64,000 nucleotides of DNA from Planctomicrobium piriforme (GTDB lineage: Bacteria; Planctomycetota; Planctomycetia; Planctomycetales; Planctomycetaceae). Both the position numbers and the translations under genes were made by a program. Where the stretch lies: NCBI RefSeq assembly GCF_900113665.1, contig NZ_FOQD01000024.1:23006-87005 (forward strand), read 5' to 3'. The notes under the pieces were generated by a model. That model had not been told where the DNA came from. It saw nothing but the letters and a program-made list of their open reading frames with translations, and searched no databases. Positions 40,301-48,137 of this stretch are shown here, one piece after another (the stretch's first letter is position 1; each line of letters starts with the position of its first letter).

Positions 40301-42101
40301 GGTTCGCACTGTCGCGGACAACGTGGTTGCCCTGCCCTTGAATTCCAATGTCACTGGCAACATCGCGAAGATCGGCCAGAACGACATCTATCGCTTTACA
40401 TTGACAGCGCCGTCTCGTTTGTGGCTCGACATCCAGACCGCCAACTCGAACCTCTACTGGACCTTGATTCGCCCCACCGGCGAAATCTCGCTGTCAAATT
40501 ACTTGAGTTCGGACGATGCGGATCTGGGACTGCTGCCTGCTGGTGAGTACACGTTGACGATCAATGACTTAAATGATGTGAACGTCGCAGGCGGAGCCTA
40601 CTCATTCGCACTATTGGATCTGGCGAAAGCGACTCCCATCTCAATCGGCAGCAGTTCAACTCCCAACGGCCCGACGATCTCAGGCACGTTGAACCCATCG
40701 AATTCCGCCCGGATTTATAGTTTCTCGGCCGTGGCCGGAAACCGCCTGACGTTCGACAAACTCACGTTGACCGCTAACGAGTCGGCGGAATGGTCGCTGC
40801 TCGATCCCACTGGATTCACTGTCTTCACGTCGACTTTCGCGGATAAAGCCAATGTGACTCTGAAATACACGGGAACCTACACCCTCAAGGTTTCACAGCC
40901 GCTGTACGTGGGAACCGGCACTCCCGTCGATTTCAGCTTCCGTGTGAATTTCGTGACGCAAACAACCGTCACTGGCTACACCGGAACGGCCATCTCAGTC
41001 GGATCGGTGGTCAGCAGTTCCATCGCCGCCGGCGCCACGAAGAATTATTTGCTGACGCTGTCGTCGCCGCAGCGGCTCTGGTTCGACAGCCAGAAGAACG
41101 ATTCTTCAGTCAACTGGTCGCTGTGGGGCCCGAATGACGTCCAAGTCACTTCGTCGTACTTCGGTTGGGACGACTCTGATCTCGGACTGCTGCCAGCCGG
41201 GACTTATCAACTGCGGGTCACTTCCGATGCGTCCACATCGTTCGCGTTCCAGATCTTCAATCTGGCGAATGCGACAAACGTGTCGCTCGACGTTCCGCTC
41301 GATGTGACGCTCAGCCCGGCCACACAATCGAAGTTCTACAAGTTCAACGGAGCGGCCGGCAGCACGGTCTATCTCGATCAGACGGCGTATTCGGCAGCAG
41401 GGGGAAATACCATTGCCGGACAGTGGATGCTGTTTGACCCTAATGGAACCCAACTGACCTCCTCATACCTGTCGACGGATGGAGGACGGGTCACTCTGCC
41501 GTTCACTGGCGTCTATACGCTGGTCTTCCAGGGATATGTGCAGTCCACTGGCACAACGAAGGCCACGGTCGTCGTCCGCAGCGTCGACCCCACGGTCGCC
41601 CCCGTCCTGACGAATCTCCCGCCCGCCGTCGCTTACACCGTTGGAGGTCCGCCGGTTGTTGTGGGAGCCGGAGCCACCATCGCTGACGACGATTCGACGG
41701 ACTTCGACGGTGGTTCGCTGACAGTCGCGTTGACAGCAAATGCTCAAAGCACAGACCGCCTGACGATCCAGAATCAGGGAACCGCTTCGGCCTGGCAGAT
41801 CAGCACCGTCATCACCGATGTCGCCGGGAACAGCGGCTTCGTGGCGATCATGGTTCCATCGAGCAACGGTCTGATTCGCCGCGTCATCGGAACGTTCACC
41901 GGGGGCGTCGGCACAAATCCGCTGGTCATCAGGTTCAATGCCAATGCCACGCCGGACCGAGTCCAGCGGCTGCTCAGATCAATCCTCTACAGCACTGTTT
42001 CTCCAAACCCCTCGCTGCTGCAGCGGACGCTGCAATACACCCTGACCGACGGCGACGGAGCCGCCAGCGCCCCTGTAATCTCCAATCTCAATCTCAGCTG
42101 A
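28353..42101 (+). CDS. Giant LEPR-XLL surface protein with RTX-like and PPC-like repeats
   Basis: 4,582 residues in one frame. An arginine-rich leader (residues 18-45) precedes NVLEQRLLLSG at residues 47-57, a LEPR-XLL variant. Residues 60 to about 1400 contain loosely repeated beta-rich units (GFTVDFSLSDAEF, GFTLNLQTTAGDF, VTTLNLTGALTGTGTV). A cysteine pair sits in YDCWDGCDKEE near residue 1365. From about 1420 to 1765 come dense GGxGxDxLxGG RTX nonapeptides. From about 1766 to 2660 there are eight or so units of about 100 residues combining an RTX turn (GNDSFTGNSLNN) with LLDFSGSTLGVxVNLGTT. From about 2850 to 4410 come PPC-like beta-sandwiches, and residues 4410-4582 hold a module shared with the 13-17 kb protein. 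RTX turns bind calcium outside the cell. No type I exporter is nearby. Confidence 0.88.
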   Translation: MPLRSFWALWLRDRFGFTYGRRRRPVKSQLACRRRGIHQSRIATAANVLEQRLLLSGNFASPNYDVPPATQGTKGATTPGDVAVNLATGFNSFTTNYLDDVAATLNLANGTLPLVGSDLADALGLTAKLQAVVPTLSSAGITTLSGLQSALAGQGFTVDFSLSDAEFAALSSSAASDFIRAHQTFSLLDLAATMGARAGGLSGVQYLESLGFSGNLNLLGGVGFSVGLGVDTQGFYVIPAMIVEGQLGVSGSATAAVGGTLSATATADFELSAFSELTTANADGRIRLSDLTGNFSSLTDVSLTGQSELTTVFTTSVAGSSVSFDGTWNWDLAASGPTLDVPSSGLNSASLLRSLANLAVAGIDRLGDSAASVAGPLGNVPFVGGGISSAVTTGIAALLNVDGLTGPLETALAARGFTLNLQTTAGDFLSALIANTAVPNDLLSVSYTGTRQQAINAAAAGSQTFAGLNLNLNGSLQGTGDLSLSLAFGVDASGGIYLIEGGDLVTTLNLTGALTGTGTVTGLTSLTAAGQGQLTNVLSSLDLTDGDASNSERFYLMTSGGLTQALLTSASWNGNFSLNNLAVTASIPSLTGLTLPPFQVTVGANYNLANSQTAFTSTQAAMLDGLSQWVFGGLSRLKTDASNLTSLIEDIPLFGKNLATGIQSSLQSGFDFTGPSSGVSAYLTARGFTISKVVTAQELFSGTLGTASLIELAYSRTLNPASSNLNFSGDLQFGATAFTLGGTVNVAPTLTYSATFGMDLISGPYVLEGANVSVAVPVSGSLTGTATIGKLVKINATADANLDVQAKAVFSDFDATANERFYLIASRTSSPMYLGEILQAPQSRVLTGQMDLVLHLTVDNPAAKLPVLGKYLPGQFGWNATAGYNLATGVGTYTVQQDAALQQVVDLFSNTEQAVLNAVLDELDKNNPLPQSLRDLLTKDLPVIGMSPIEIVGLPEEAELILNPKSFQNRSSDDLESGSPDDNHVIVNFDAGELNNVIALLSGQEADLVSLDVRQSYSVDKTIPVVAAPLFSLFGVINFDVAVNVVAELGLAFDMTFGLDTTGFYIQESTSTDDYVAEISGMVGGQLVGTGRLVILPFAQLAATLGLVATGGVTLISPDDDKVRINELSDPNVVGLGVGLDLNLKVDGSLGFPDLNLSSDFPILNKDFELYRAHGSAADIGGALSGVGDKLLSEAKKLALKAALGPLVLLEDVGQAVVDAVGNAIDTVNTFVGDTTEQLQEELANLAGQAEGALTHAGEVIAGLLDDAGKALQNLGESILTGIGIDDPGSIFGKGKKHDVTPPERRTFNYQVVNGVLTITANASHGFPVSAAADLVLAMAPDGRLVVDGPDFVQNELVAYRKYDCWDGCDKEEIYDDYTHYNRHVFSLVGITRIEVIGTALADRLIVDAGVSAPVKLRGEDGDDTLIGGSGNDILEGGGGFDQLYGGAGNDSLSGGDQDDFLSGGAGIDTLRGGNGNDTLDESQDDSLSANYLYGDIGDDVLRGSIGADILYGGDGNDKLFGGLGDDFLYGQANVDYLQGDAGNDYLDGGAGTDSLVGDDAAGKLTGNDTLHGGADNDVLQGGKGDDNLYGGGGADKLLGGEGNDLLVGALWNYYESTDDLADEINGGDGNDTAYGGRGDDTISGGANNDTLYGGTGNDVIDGGAGTNVLEGQDGNDTLVGIGGDDTLRGGKGDDLLSGRRLYGGDGNDTLVGTYQNDWLYGEGGNDKLTGNGGDDLLTGGDGNDRLTGGQGADSLYGDAGNDVFGLNASENIGSDFIADASGTDLLDFNGGSLGVSIKLNSTSTQIVNSNLTLRLNSGVAFENVTGTTGNDSFTGNSLNNVFTGAEGNDSYYFNTSTALGIDQVNDSSGNDFIDFTGSNLPVVVSLATTSQQAVNANLQLKLSSGASIERLTGGSKDDSLTGNALANVITGGAGNDVLTGLAGDDIYIFDTTVALGSDTVNDSAGMDLLDFSASTAGVSINLGTTAAQVVNSKLTLTLTNSSAIENATGGSGNDTFIANKLDNILTGNAGNDTYVINASAAAGLDLINDASGIELLDFSSSTSGVKVNLGSTAIQTANANLRLQLSSDSAFENLIGGSGNDQLTGNALANTLTGNAGSDTLNGLDGDDIYKFNASTPLGADQVNDTTGIDLLDFTGSALGVNVNLGTTLSQTVNTNLTLTLAGAAIIENLTGGSGDDTLAGNSLNNIFRGLGGNDTYVFKTTSQLGSDQIIEESGVDTLDFNGSTLDLTVDLDVATAQTINANLTLSLGSRTALENAIGGSGNDRFHGNSLANSFTGGLGNDTYLLNTSVANGSDRIDDAGGRDILDFAGSTLGVLMNLASTQSQSVNSNLTLTLTSGESIDDAYGSSGNDVFGGNSLNNFLDGKGGDDAYAFNPNTPQGTDTIADAAGNDTLDYSATSLAVTINLGTTATQTINANHKLILPGIALIENAIGGSGDDSLTGNSLANTLVGNGGNDTLWGNDDNDTLNGGTGNDSLWGGAGDDSLYGGYDNDLLVGDSGGDALNGDLGNDVYQFYTTSQLDSDTLTDAGGIDLLDFSGSTLAVVMDLGSTAQQTVNANLKLTLTNGEAIENALGGSGADSLTGNTLDNDLQGLAGNDTLISRAGNDVLSGGTEDDILSGMDGNDTLIGGAGSDQMSGGWGADLYRFDVAVAAEADVIEEGASTLEQYGAGPQPVDILDFSSLPSNVGVTVDLTIGNGVFASQTGRTIRSISPSNRVEVEEVRGGAGNDRITARSSDWDAVTLNGNGGDDAFLLSWEFSGELVSVDGGTGYDQIQLLGTNVFDYAFSTVELLDVSQLSSGYFGSRDGASRTLLANNPGMMLKRESGELAPIGSGWNISRAIATPGDIDTYDFYLTAPTRLWFDTRSVSDGLRWSLTGPAGNVVSGYPFSWDDQQIGLLPPGKYTLTVTADGDLTGAYDFRLLDLDRSATPIALDAPVTITLNPQNETRLYRFDGTAGSTIYLDLTSYFATDDAAYWQSWQVLDSVGTVLLNSRLALDGERLTLPNTGTYTLLLQGTVPSTGYTNASFTVRTVQDDSAPLTINSAVSGRINTPGQEDRFTFTLTAPASLWFDSRTSNDNLRWRLSGPSDEIRSDWPFVWDDDKIGLLPAGTYTLTVDAIGDAVADYAFAVLNPANGISASLDTTYTASLNPANQTKFYKFSGTAGSTIYIDQLGATHTTENWNGYWSLQDPAGVELQSNYLWGDLGRVTLPQTGVYTLAFKGWVASTGSSQITFRIRTVQDDAAPLTLNLPNVGSVAMPGQLDRYNFTLSQPTRLRFDTNQASSTDLVWRLRGPTGEVRSWTLIDWGTNEIELLPSGAYTLEISGRDDKTGGYSVTLQDRGQPAVNNPATVTGTAITVGSTVTGSIATPGDIRSFKFTLNEPTRLWFDARTNDPNLSWVLIAPGGNQIAGQSFIYDDANLGLLAPGTYQVQVKNDSTGSFAFQVMNLASATALSLDSSVSVTLNPANQTKMYQFAGTAGGKIYIDQTSYTPAEDNPWAGYWSLLDPSGTELANNVMFEDLGRILLPQTGQYVLVFQGVISATGNTKATVVVRSVTDDTTPLTLGTGVSGNISIAGQKDYYTFSLASPTRLWFDSRTNSSELRWRLTGPAGEVSTVPNFGWDDFDLGLLAAGNYTLTVEGDADAKGIYAFNLLNLASATNISFNTAVTTTLTPANSTKLYKFTGTAGSTIYVDQTSYTPTGGDVWAANWILLDPYGKQVLSSVMYQDAGRATLAIDGTYTLVVQGMVGYTGTTKAGFRVRTVADDAAVLNLNAAVTGSIATPGQQDVYRFTLNEASRLWFDSRTYRDNLRWQLAGPTGLVIETRDFAWDDVDLKYLAAGDYTLTVFGDADATGSYAFSVLNLADAASIALDTNVSVTLTPASQAKHYKFEGKAGDTVYLDQLSYTPAGGDVWAAQWVLLDPYGSTLVSTAIYADGGRVTLPFDGTYTLLIQGSVAVTGTTKATIQVRTVADNVVALPLNSNVTGNIAKIGQNDIYRFTLTAPSRLWLDIQTANSNLYWTLIRPTGEISLSNYLSSDDADLGLLPAGEYTLTINDLNDVNVAGGAYSFALLDLAKATPISIGSSSTPNGPTISGTLNPSNSARIYSFSAVAGNRLTFDKLTLTANESAEWSLLDPTGFTVFTSTFADKANVTLKYTGTYTLKVSQPLYVGTGTPVDFSFRVNFVTQTTVTGYTGTAISVGSVVSSSIAAGATKNYLLTLSSPQRLWFDSQKNDSSVNWSLWGPNDVQVTSSYFGWDDSDLGLLPAGTYQLRVTSDASTSFAFQIFNLANATNVSLDVPLDVTLSPATQSKFYKFNGAAGSTVYLDQTAYSAAGGNTIAGQWMLFDPNGTQLTSSYLSTDGGRVTLPFTGVYTLVFQGYVQSTGTTKATVVVRSVDPTVAPVLTNLPPAVAYTVGGPPVVVGAGATIADDDSTDFDGGSLTVALTANAQSTDRLTIQNQGTASAWQISTVITDVAGNSGFVAIMVPSSNGLIRRVIGTFTGGVGTNPLVIRFNANATPDRVQRLLRSILYSTVSPNPSLLQRTLQYTLTDGDGAASAPVISNLNLS
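32610..36350 (+). repeat. RTX-type calcium-binding repeat block
   Basis: Two grades of repeat. 32610-33650 encodes tightly packed nonapeptides (for example GGAGNDSLSGG and GGDGNDKLFGG). 33650-36350 encodes a higher-order unit of about 300 bases repeated roughly eight times, each giving GNDxLTGNxLxN, then a YxFNTS strand, then DLLDFSGSTLGVxVNL. Parallel beta-roll formation on calcium binding is expected for the first part. Confidence 0.85.
36900..41590 (+). repeat. PPC-like tandem repeat block
   Basis: Eight A-type halves, each beginning GSIATPGDxDxYxFTL and containing LWFDSRTxxxxLRWxLxGP and GLLPAGTYTLTV, near 36930, 37545, 38170, 38500, 39110, 39735, 40355 and 41020. Seven are followed by a B-type half (SVTLNPANQTKxYxF, GTAGSTIYIDQTSYTP, LPxTGTYTLVFQG). 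The third A half lacks its B partner, giving one short unit. A full unit is about 205-210 residues. Confidence 0.8.
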
Positions 42102-42330
42102 TGAAAGATTTGAGTTTTCGCAAACGCATGTTGAGATCCCGTCAGAATCTGAGCCGCTGCTGTGGCGCCGATGTCGCTACGGAAGCGGCGTACGGCGCGG
42201 CGATTGCGAAGAATTCATCCTCCATTTCCCACGAAACCCCTCCCCTGCCCCGCCTGAGACGAACTTCATCGGGTTGGATTGTGTCTGCTGGAGAATTCGA
42301 TAAGATTCCCAACCCGCGAGAAATCACGTG

Positions 42331-43714
<1,384 letters not shown>

Positions 43715-43770
43715 GAGTTTCTGCCAGCTGGATGTTGCGCAGTTTCAAAAACTGGTTGGACCAGGCTGGG

Positions 43771-44121
43771 TCACGATTCCACGTCTTTCGGCCTCGATTT
43801 TTCCATGTTCTCTGAATACAGATACTCGAGCCAGCGTTTTCCATGGATGAACGCCAGTTTGTGAGCATAAAAAACCAGAGGTTCTTCATGACGTGCGGCG
43901 CATTTCCGTCGGGCAGCGCGCAGGGCACTCTCGCCCATGCCGGTGCGGGCCATGAACTCCTTTAACGTGTAAACTTCATCGGGCCTCACCATTCCAGGAA
44001 CTCGTTCCTTTGGAGCGCGTTCCTTCCGATCAATCTTTGTAAGGTCCAACCCATCCGTTCCGGATGGTGACTCTTTTTTGGGGGCCTTGTTGATCTGCAG
44101 CGACGGCGCTTGTGGGCGCAT
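43771..44121 (-). CDS. HTH DNA-binding protein, probable excisionase-like
   Basis: 116 residues from ATG 44121, which is preceded by GGAGGA with good spacing; the frame extends to 44304 but without such a site. The first 60 residues are charged and probably disordered. The C-terminal half (PDEVYTLKEFMARTGMGESALRAARRK) is a winged helix-turn-helix of the MerR/excisionase sort, followed by a beta-hairpin (LVFYAHKLAFIHGKRWLEYL). It directly precedes the integrase gene on the same strand, fitting a directionality factor or integrase regulator. Functional call is from context. Confidence 0.7.
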   Translation of the reverse strand: MRPQAPSLQINKAPKKESPSGTDGLDLTKIDRKERAPKERVPGMVRPDEVYTLKEFMARTGMGESALRAARRKCAARHEEPLVFYAHKLAFIHGKRWLEYLYSENMEKSRPKDVES

Positions 44122-44403
44122 AAAACAATCCTCCGGCAGCGTGTCTAAGCTGCGCTCTCGACGTGAGAAAACTGGAGGATCTGTCGCCTGCCGGAGAGAG
44201 GGAGCCTTCCGATCGGGACTCACATCTGCCTTGGGGCAGATGAGCAGAGACAGGGTCTGAGGTTGACTTCGGCTGCGCCGCTTCGTTGATTCGAGCCTTG
44301 GCATTCAACGCTGAGTCGCTGTCCTGCTGATCGTGTGGACAAAGCCACGCAGGAAAATGTAACATACTGGGAGACAGTAGTCCAACTGGTTGGCAGTACG
44401 CTC

Positions 44404-44679
44404 GTGATTCGATTCAAAATTCGTGAATTGCTGATGGCGAAAGAGCATTCTGAAGGCCGTCGGATCGCTCTGCGGGAAGTCGCCGAGCGAACCGGAATAT
44501 CGCCACAGGTTCTGTCCAGCCTTTGTTCTCCAACTCACGCTGTTGTCACGAATACCGCGTTTGTGGAATCGCTCTGTCGGTTTTTTGACTGCACGCCTAA
44601 TGATCTGATGGTCATGGTGGATGCGGATGATGTCGCTATCTGCCATGTCGATGCACTCTATCCGGATCGACGCCGTTGA
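44404..44679 (+). CDS. XRE/Cro-type transcriptional regulator
   Basis: 91 residues from GTG 44404 (VIRFKIRELLMAKEHSEG); GTG 44335 would add 23 residues. The HTH_3/HTH_26 fold is clear: RIALREVAERTGISPQVLSSL is the helix-turn-helix and TNTAFVESLCRFFDCTPNDLM the closing helices. Transcribed divergently from the excisionase-like gene at 44121, so it may repress the integration module or the cargo from the shared 280-bp region. Confidence 0.8.
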   Translation: MIRFKIRELLMAKEHSEGRRIALREVAERTGISPQVLSSLCSPTHAVVTNTAFVESLCRFFDCTPNDLMVMVDADDVAICHVDALYPDRRR

Positions 44680-44711
44680 AGTTTCAAAATCGTGCTGGCC
44701 TGTAGAGTTTC

Positions 44712-45110
44712 TCAGCCCTGAAGGCGGTGAAGGCTTTCCAGGAACAGCTGCAGCGATTTCAGAAGCGCCTCTCCCTCCCTGATCAAGCTGACCCGATCAC
44801 TGTCGCCACTTTGTGGCCCTTTACTATCGCCACGACCGTCGGGAGCAACCCGCTCGATTCCTGGAAATTTGAAACCCGCACGGACTCGATAAGCTCGGGC
44901 GTTCTCTTCGAAATACCAGGGGACTCCCGCCATCGAGAGAGTCTGCAGAAGACGGAAGATTGTCCTCCTGGAGCAGCCCAGTTCCTCGGCCAGCGTGTCA
45001 GCGTCCCAGCGCCCTTTGCCCATAATCAGGTGGAGAAGACGCAGTAACCTCCCGAGCCGCTCACTCTGGCGAATTCGCCGTTCAACTTCTGGTCTGCGCT
45101 TTTTGTCCAT
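44712..45110 (-). CDS. Truncated WYL-family regulator (HTH half only)
   Basis: 132 residues. Residues 10-85 (IRQSERLGRLLRLLHLIMGK, then ADTLAEELGCSRRTIFRLLQ) form the DeoR/HTH_11 winged helix, and the next stretch (GVPWYFEENARAYRV) is the wing. It is homologous to the N-terminal third of the full-length regulator at 48995-50062. The WYL domain is absent and the protein ends in a short leucine-rich helix (ALLKSLQLFLESLHRL). It could be a decayed paralogue or a functional short repressor able to heterodimerise. Confidence 0.75.
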   Translation of the reverse strand: MDKKRRPEVERRIRQSERLGRLLRLLHLIMGKGRWDADTLAEELGCSRRTIFRLLQTLSMAGVPWYFEENARAYRVRAGFKFPGIERVAPDGRGDSKGPQSGDSDRVSLIREGEALLKSLQLFLESLHRLQG

Positions 45111-45312
45111 TCCAAATCTGCATGAAGGCTGGGCCTGACGTCCGGTGAACGAGGATTGTGATTCATCGTGGTGACACCTCTGGGACAGTGACCTCCGGGC
45201 GTTGCTATGAACTGGCGAGGAGGAACCCTTTGGGGGATGTTGAATGACCCCCCGTTGACACAGGAGCCGTGATAATCACTGGTTTCTTGGACCGAGATCA
45301 GAGGGAGAGACG

Positions 45313-46143
45313 ATGCCAGACCCGTTCTACGGACACCAGCCATCTGTTGGACTGCACATTCTCAAGGATGCCTGGTGCCAGAAGGCCTACCTGGGAGTTC
45401 AATCGCGGAGGCTTGCCGAGCCTGGAGAGTTGTCCAATGCGATCGCCGCCACGTTTGCCGCGGCTCCCGTCCGTCATCAGGGATATCGCCTGGAGAGATC
45501 CCCGGCGGAGGCGATCCATGTGAGCGAGCAGGAACGTCGACTGGAAGCTGCCCTGTTGCAGCGATGGGGATCGCCTGGGATGTGGCCGACCTCTGGAGGC
45601 TGGGGGCGTCTGGTCGCATGCCAGGTGCCGTTGTTCGATCAAGCAGTAAGGGCCGGCTGGGGATACATCGATCTGCTCGGAGTGACGGCGGAAGGACTGC
45701 CTGCGGTTGTCGAATTAAAGAAGGCTCCCACAGCTCTTGCTGATGGTCAGACAGCGGCGACAGAGACCCCGTTCCGCATGGTGTTGGAAGCCGCGGCCTA
45801 CGCGGTGGCACTCCGTCGAAACTGGGAGATCTTTCGACCGGAGTGGATTGCACGACTGAACACAATCGGACTTCCAGATTCGGTGATCGCTCAAGTGCCA
45901 TTGAAACTTGAGAGAGTTCCGCTTGTTGCGGTGGCTCCTGCCAGTTTCTGGATTGACTGGTTACCCGTCACGGCGAAGGGACAGACGGTGACCGATGAAA
46001 CCTGGGAGTCGTTCCGCTTGTTGATGAGTGAGTTTGAGAAGGAGAACCTGCCCGTTTCCTTTTTCAGCGTCAGTGGACATGATCTGGACCCTGATGGCCT
46101 GGCCATTCAGCCATTGATTGGTTTCCCTCCATGTACACGTTGA
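45313..46143 (+). CDS. PD-(D/E)XK-like nuclease, candidate defence effector
   Basis: 276 residues from ATG 45313 with GAGGGAGAG upstream. No close family is recognised, but residues 116-140 (WGYIDLLGVTAEGLPAVVEL followed by KKAP) give the restriction-endonuclease-like core: D120, then 13 residues on E134-L-K136 across two beta-strands. Helices after this (RMVLEAAAYAVALRR) fit the Q/helix region of the fold. It lies in the island between two WYL-type regulators, a common setting for DNA-targeting defence genes. Whether it cuts DNA, and whose, is unknown. Confidence 0.6.
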   Translation: MPDPFYGHQPSVGLHILKDAWCQKAYLGVQSRRLAEPGELSNAIAATFAAAPVRHQGYRLERSPAEAIHVSEQERRLEAALLQRWGSPGMWPTSGGWGRLVACQVPLFDQAVRAGWGYIDLLGVTAEGLPAVVELKKAPTALADGQTAATETPFRMVLEAAAYAVALRRNWEIFRPEWIARLNTIGLPDSVIAQVPLKLERVPLVAVAPASFWIDWLPVTAKGQTVTDETWESFRLLMSEFEKENLPVSFFSVSGHDLDPDGLAIQPLIGFPPCTR

Positions 46144-46285
46144 AAGCGGTCGCCGTCACATTCTCTTATTGTGCCAAGGTGTCGACCCGTTGGTCCCAAG
46201 GAGACTTCACTTCGTCGTGGAATTGATCCATGCTTCGGCTTCGTCCGGGCAATATCGGGGCGCGACTTCAGATGTGAACTGTGCT

Positions 46286-47593
46286 TCAGGCGAGGATCTC
46301 GTAGGTCTCGCCATCTTTCAGCACCCGCACGCTCGTGAAGTGTTCCCGGAATTTCTCTGGTTCGAACGTGTGAATCGGAACCACGACCTTGGCTGAAATC
46401 GACTTCACAAACGTGACGATGTCTCGGGAGAGCATGTGCCCGCTCGTATGAACTGGAATCAGGTTTCCTCCGGCAGCTTCAATTGCGGATTTCGTGGGAA
46501 TCCAGTCTGGTTTGTCGAGGTAGCCGGCCCAACGTGAATACAAGCAGTTCGTCTTGGGCGGCAATACTCCCTGAAAATCCATCGGAAGCATTGTTCCCCG
46601 GAACACCATCAAAAACTTCTCCGGATGGTTTTGAATCTCGGTCAATTCGATGCGGTTCGACTGAAACTTTTTCAGGAGATGGGTCAAACCTTTTCGAGCT
46701 GCCGAGTTCTGAAACACCTGAGGAAAATAGACTCGTGTTGGTCCCGGTACGATCGGTGAGGGAAGTGGGGTGTCAGTGCTGATCAGGTATTGGATGAACG
46801 CTGTGTACTCGTCGGCCACGAACTGCCGGCCCGTCTTGATTGCGGCTCTGATGAACGCGATCAGCCGATCAACGTGTTGGGGAGAAAATGACGCCAGAAC
46901 CAGACCCGGCGAGCTGCTGATGTGATCGACGATCTCGTCTTCGAGTTCGTACTCAGTCGCAGTATGACCATCCGGTAATCCGAAGTGTGTTCCCTCCATC
47001 AGAAGTACGTCGATGGCTCGATCCTGGACCGCTTCGATCAGCGAGCGGTGCATACCAGGCTTCCTGCCGTGGAGTCGCAGATCTCCCGTATACAGAATCG
47101 TTTTCTGGCCCGCAGTGATAAGGAACGCCAGACACCCGAAGATAGAGTGATCCACAGGAAATGCTGTGATCGTGATGTCTTTGATGTTCGTGGGGATGCC
47201 CGCCTTCAACTCTCGGAATCGTTCACGGGGAAGTTCCACCTGATTGGCGAAGAGCTTTCCCGCCAGCATCATTTTGCTGGTCCCTCGACTGGTGTAGATC
47301 GGGATCTCATTTCGGCAATGCCCCAGGAGGCCGGTGTGATCGAGATGGGCATGTGAGAGAAGTATCCCATCCGGAGGTGGGCCATGATCGAACAGGCCAC
47401 GAACTTGAGGCAGGATCTCCAGTTGTTGAAGTTCCTCGACGCTCTTCCGACGTAACATTCCCGTATCGAGAGGTTCTCTGTCCGCCCGGAACAGCGGCAT
47501 GCCCACATCCAGGATGATTCGAGCGTGAGCGGACTCAATCTCGATGCAGTTGCCCCCGACTTCGTGTGTTCCCCGATGGATTGTCAGTTTCAT
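46286..47593 (-). CDS. Metallo-beta-lactamase / beta-CASP-like nuclease (RNase J related)
   Basis: 435 residues. The metal-binding signature SHAHLDHTG gives H81, H83, D85 and H86; the further ligands are H149 (FPVDHSIFG), D171 (LYTGDLRLHG) and a C-terminal histidine near residue 408 (VPIHTFEPE). The SGHM motif in the last 70 residues and the overall order match RNase J/CPSF-type enzymes, which process RNA. It lacks the C-terminal domain of true RNase J (usually about 550 residues). Placed on a mobile island beside a tRNA-like gene, it may process RNA in a defence or anti-defence role; this is inference. Confidence 0.82.
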   Translation of the reverse strand: MKLTIHRGTHEVGGNCIEIESAHARIILDVGMPLFRADREPLDTGMLRRKSVEELQQLEILPQVRGLFDHGPPPDGILLSHAHLDHTGLLGHCRNEIPIYTSRGTSKMMLAGKLFANQVELPRERFRELKAGIPTNIKDITITAFPVDHSIFGCLAFLITAGQKTILYTGDLRLHGRKPGMHRSLIEAVQDRAIDVLLMEGTHFGLPDGHTATEYELEDEIVDHISSSPGLVLASFSPQHVDRLIAFIRAAIKTGRQFVADEYTAFIQYLISTDTPLPSPIVPGPTRVYFPQVFQNSAARKGLTHLLKKFQSNRIELTEIQNHPEKFLMVFRGTMLPMDFQGVLPPKTNCLYSRWAGYLDKPDWIPTKSAIEAAGGNLIPVHTSGHMLSRDIVTFVKSISAKVVVPIHTFEPEKFREHFTSVRVLKDGETYEILA

Positions 47594-47741
47594 AGAGAAT
47601 GGACTTGGGAAGATGTTTCGATGAGAACGATGAGTTTCAGGTTGATGCGTTGTATTCGTGTCATGGAACTCGCCATGTGCTCAGAACCTCACGATCCGGC
47701 GGAAAATAGAAGCCAGCTGTCGTTTTGAGAGTCTCGAGAAA

Positions 47742-47808
47742 TGCTGCAGATCGGACTCGAACCGATGACACAGAGATGTCACCGTCTCTCCCTCTGAGCT
47801 ACTGCAGC
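47742..47808 (-). tRNA. Aberrant tRNA-like gene with shortened anticodon region
   Basis: Read on the minus strand: acceptor GCTGCAG pairs perfectly with CTGCAGC plus discriminator A; the T arm is perfect (ATCGG-TTCGAGT-CCGAT) and TAGCTCAGAGGGAGAG matches a tRNA D arm. Between D and T arms only about 20 bases remain, so the gene is 67 nt long, several bases short. The best anticodon-arm fold is GACA/TGTC or TGACA/TGTCA around a six-base TCTCTG loop, so no anticodon can be assigned safely. It may be a pseudo-tRNA, a decoy for tRNA-targeting enzymes, or a degenerate att site. Confidence 0.55.
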
Positions 47809-48137
47809 AAACAAAGTCAGGTCGTCGAGAGCATGGTGTTGCTCGATGGCGTATTGTCGGTCGTCACCTGGATTGCTGTTTCTCCTGATTCGATGTTCAT
47901 CTGGAACACTCTCACGAGAACCAGCGGGTTGTGCCGACTGCCTTACCTTCGCGGGATTTGCGTCTCTCCTGGACCTGACGATGAACTCGTATCAAAGACC
48001 AGGGCCAGCGGTGGGGCATTCCCGATCGACGAAACGCCCAATCGGTGTGATTTTCAGATCTTTGTCATCGTTTTTGAGTGCCACTGGTCGAGCCGGAAGC
48101 GACTGGGTCTGGCACGACCAGAACATCGTTTCCGTTT
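47809..48137. other. Intergenic stretch downstream of membrane-protein gene
   Basis: A 329-bp gap with no coding sequence I can support and no clear RNA or hairpin. Confidence 0.3.
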
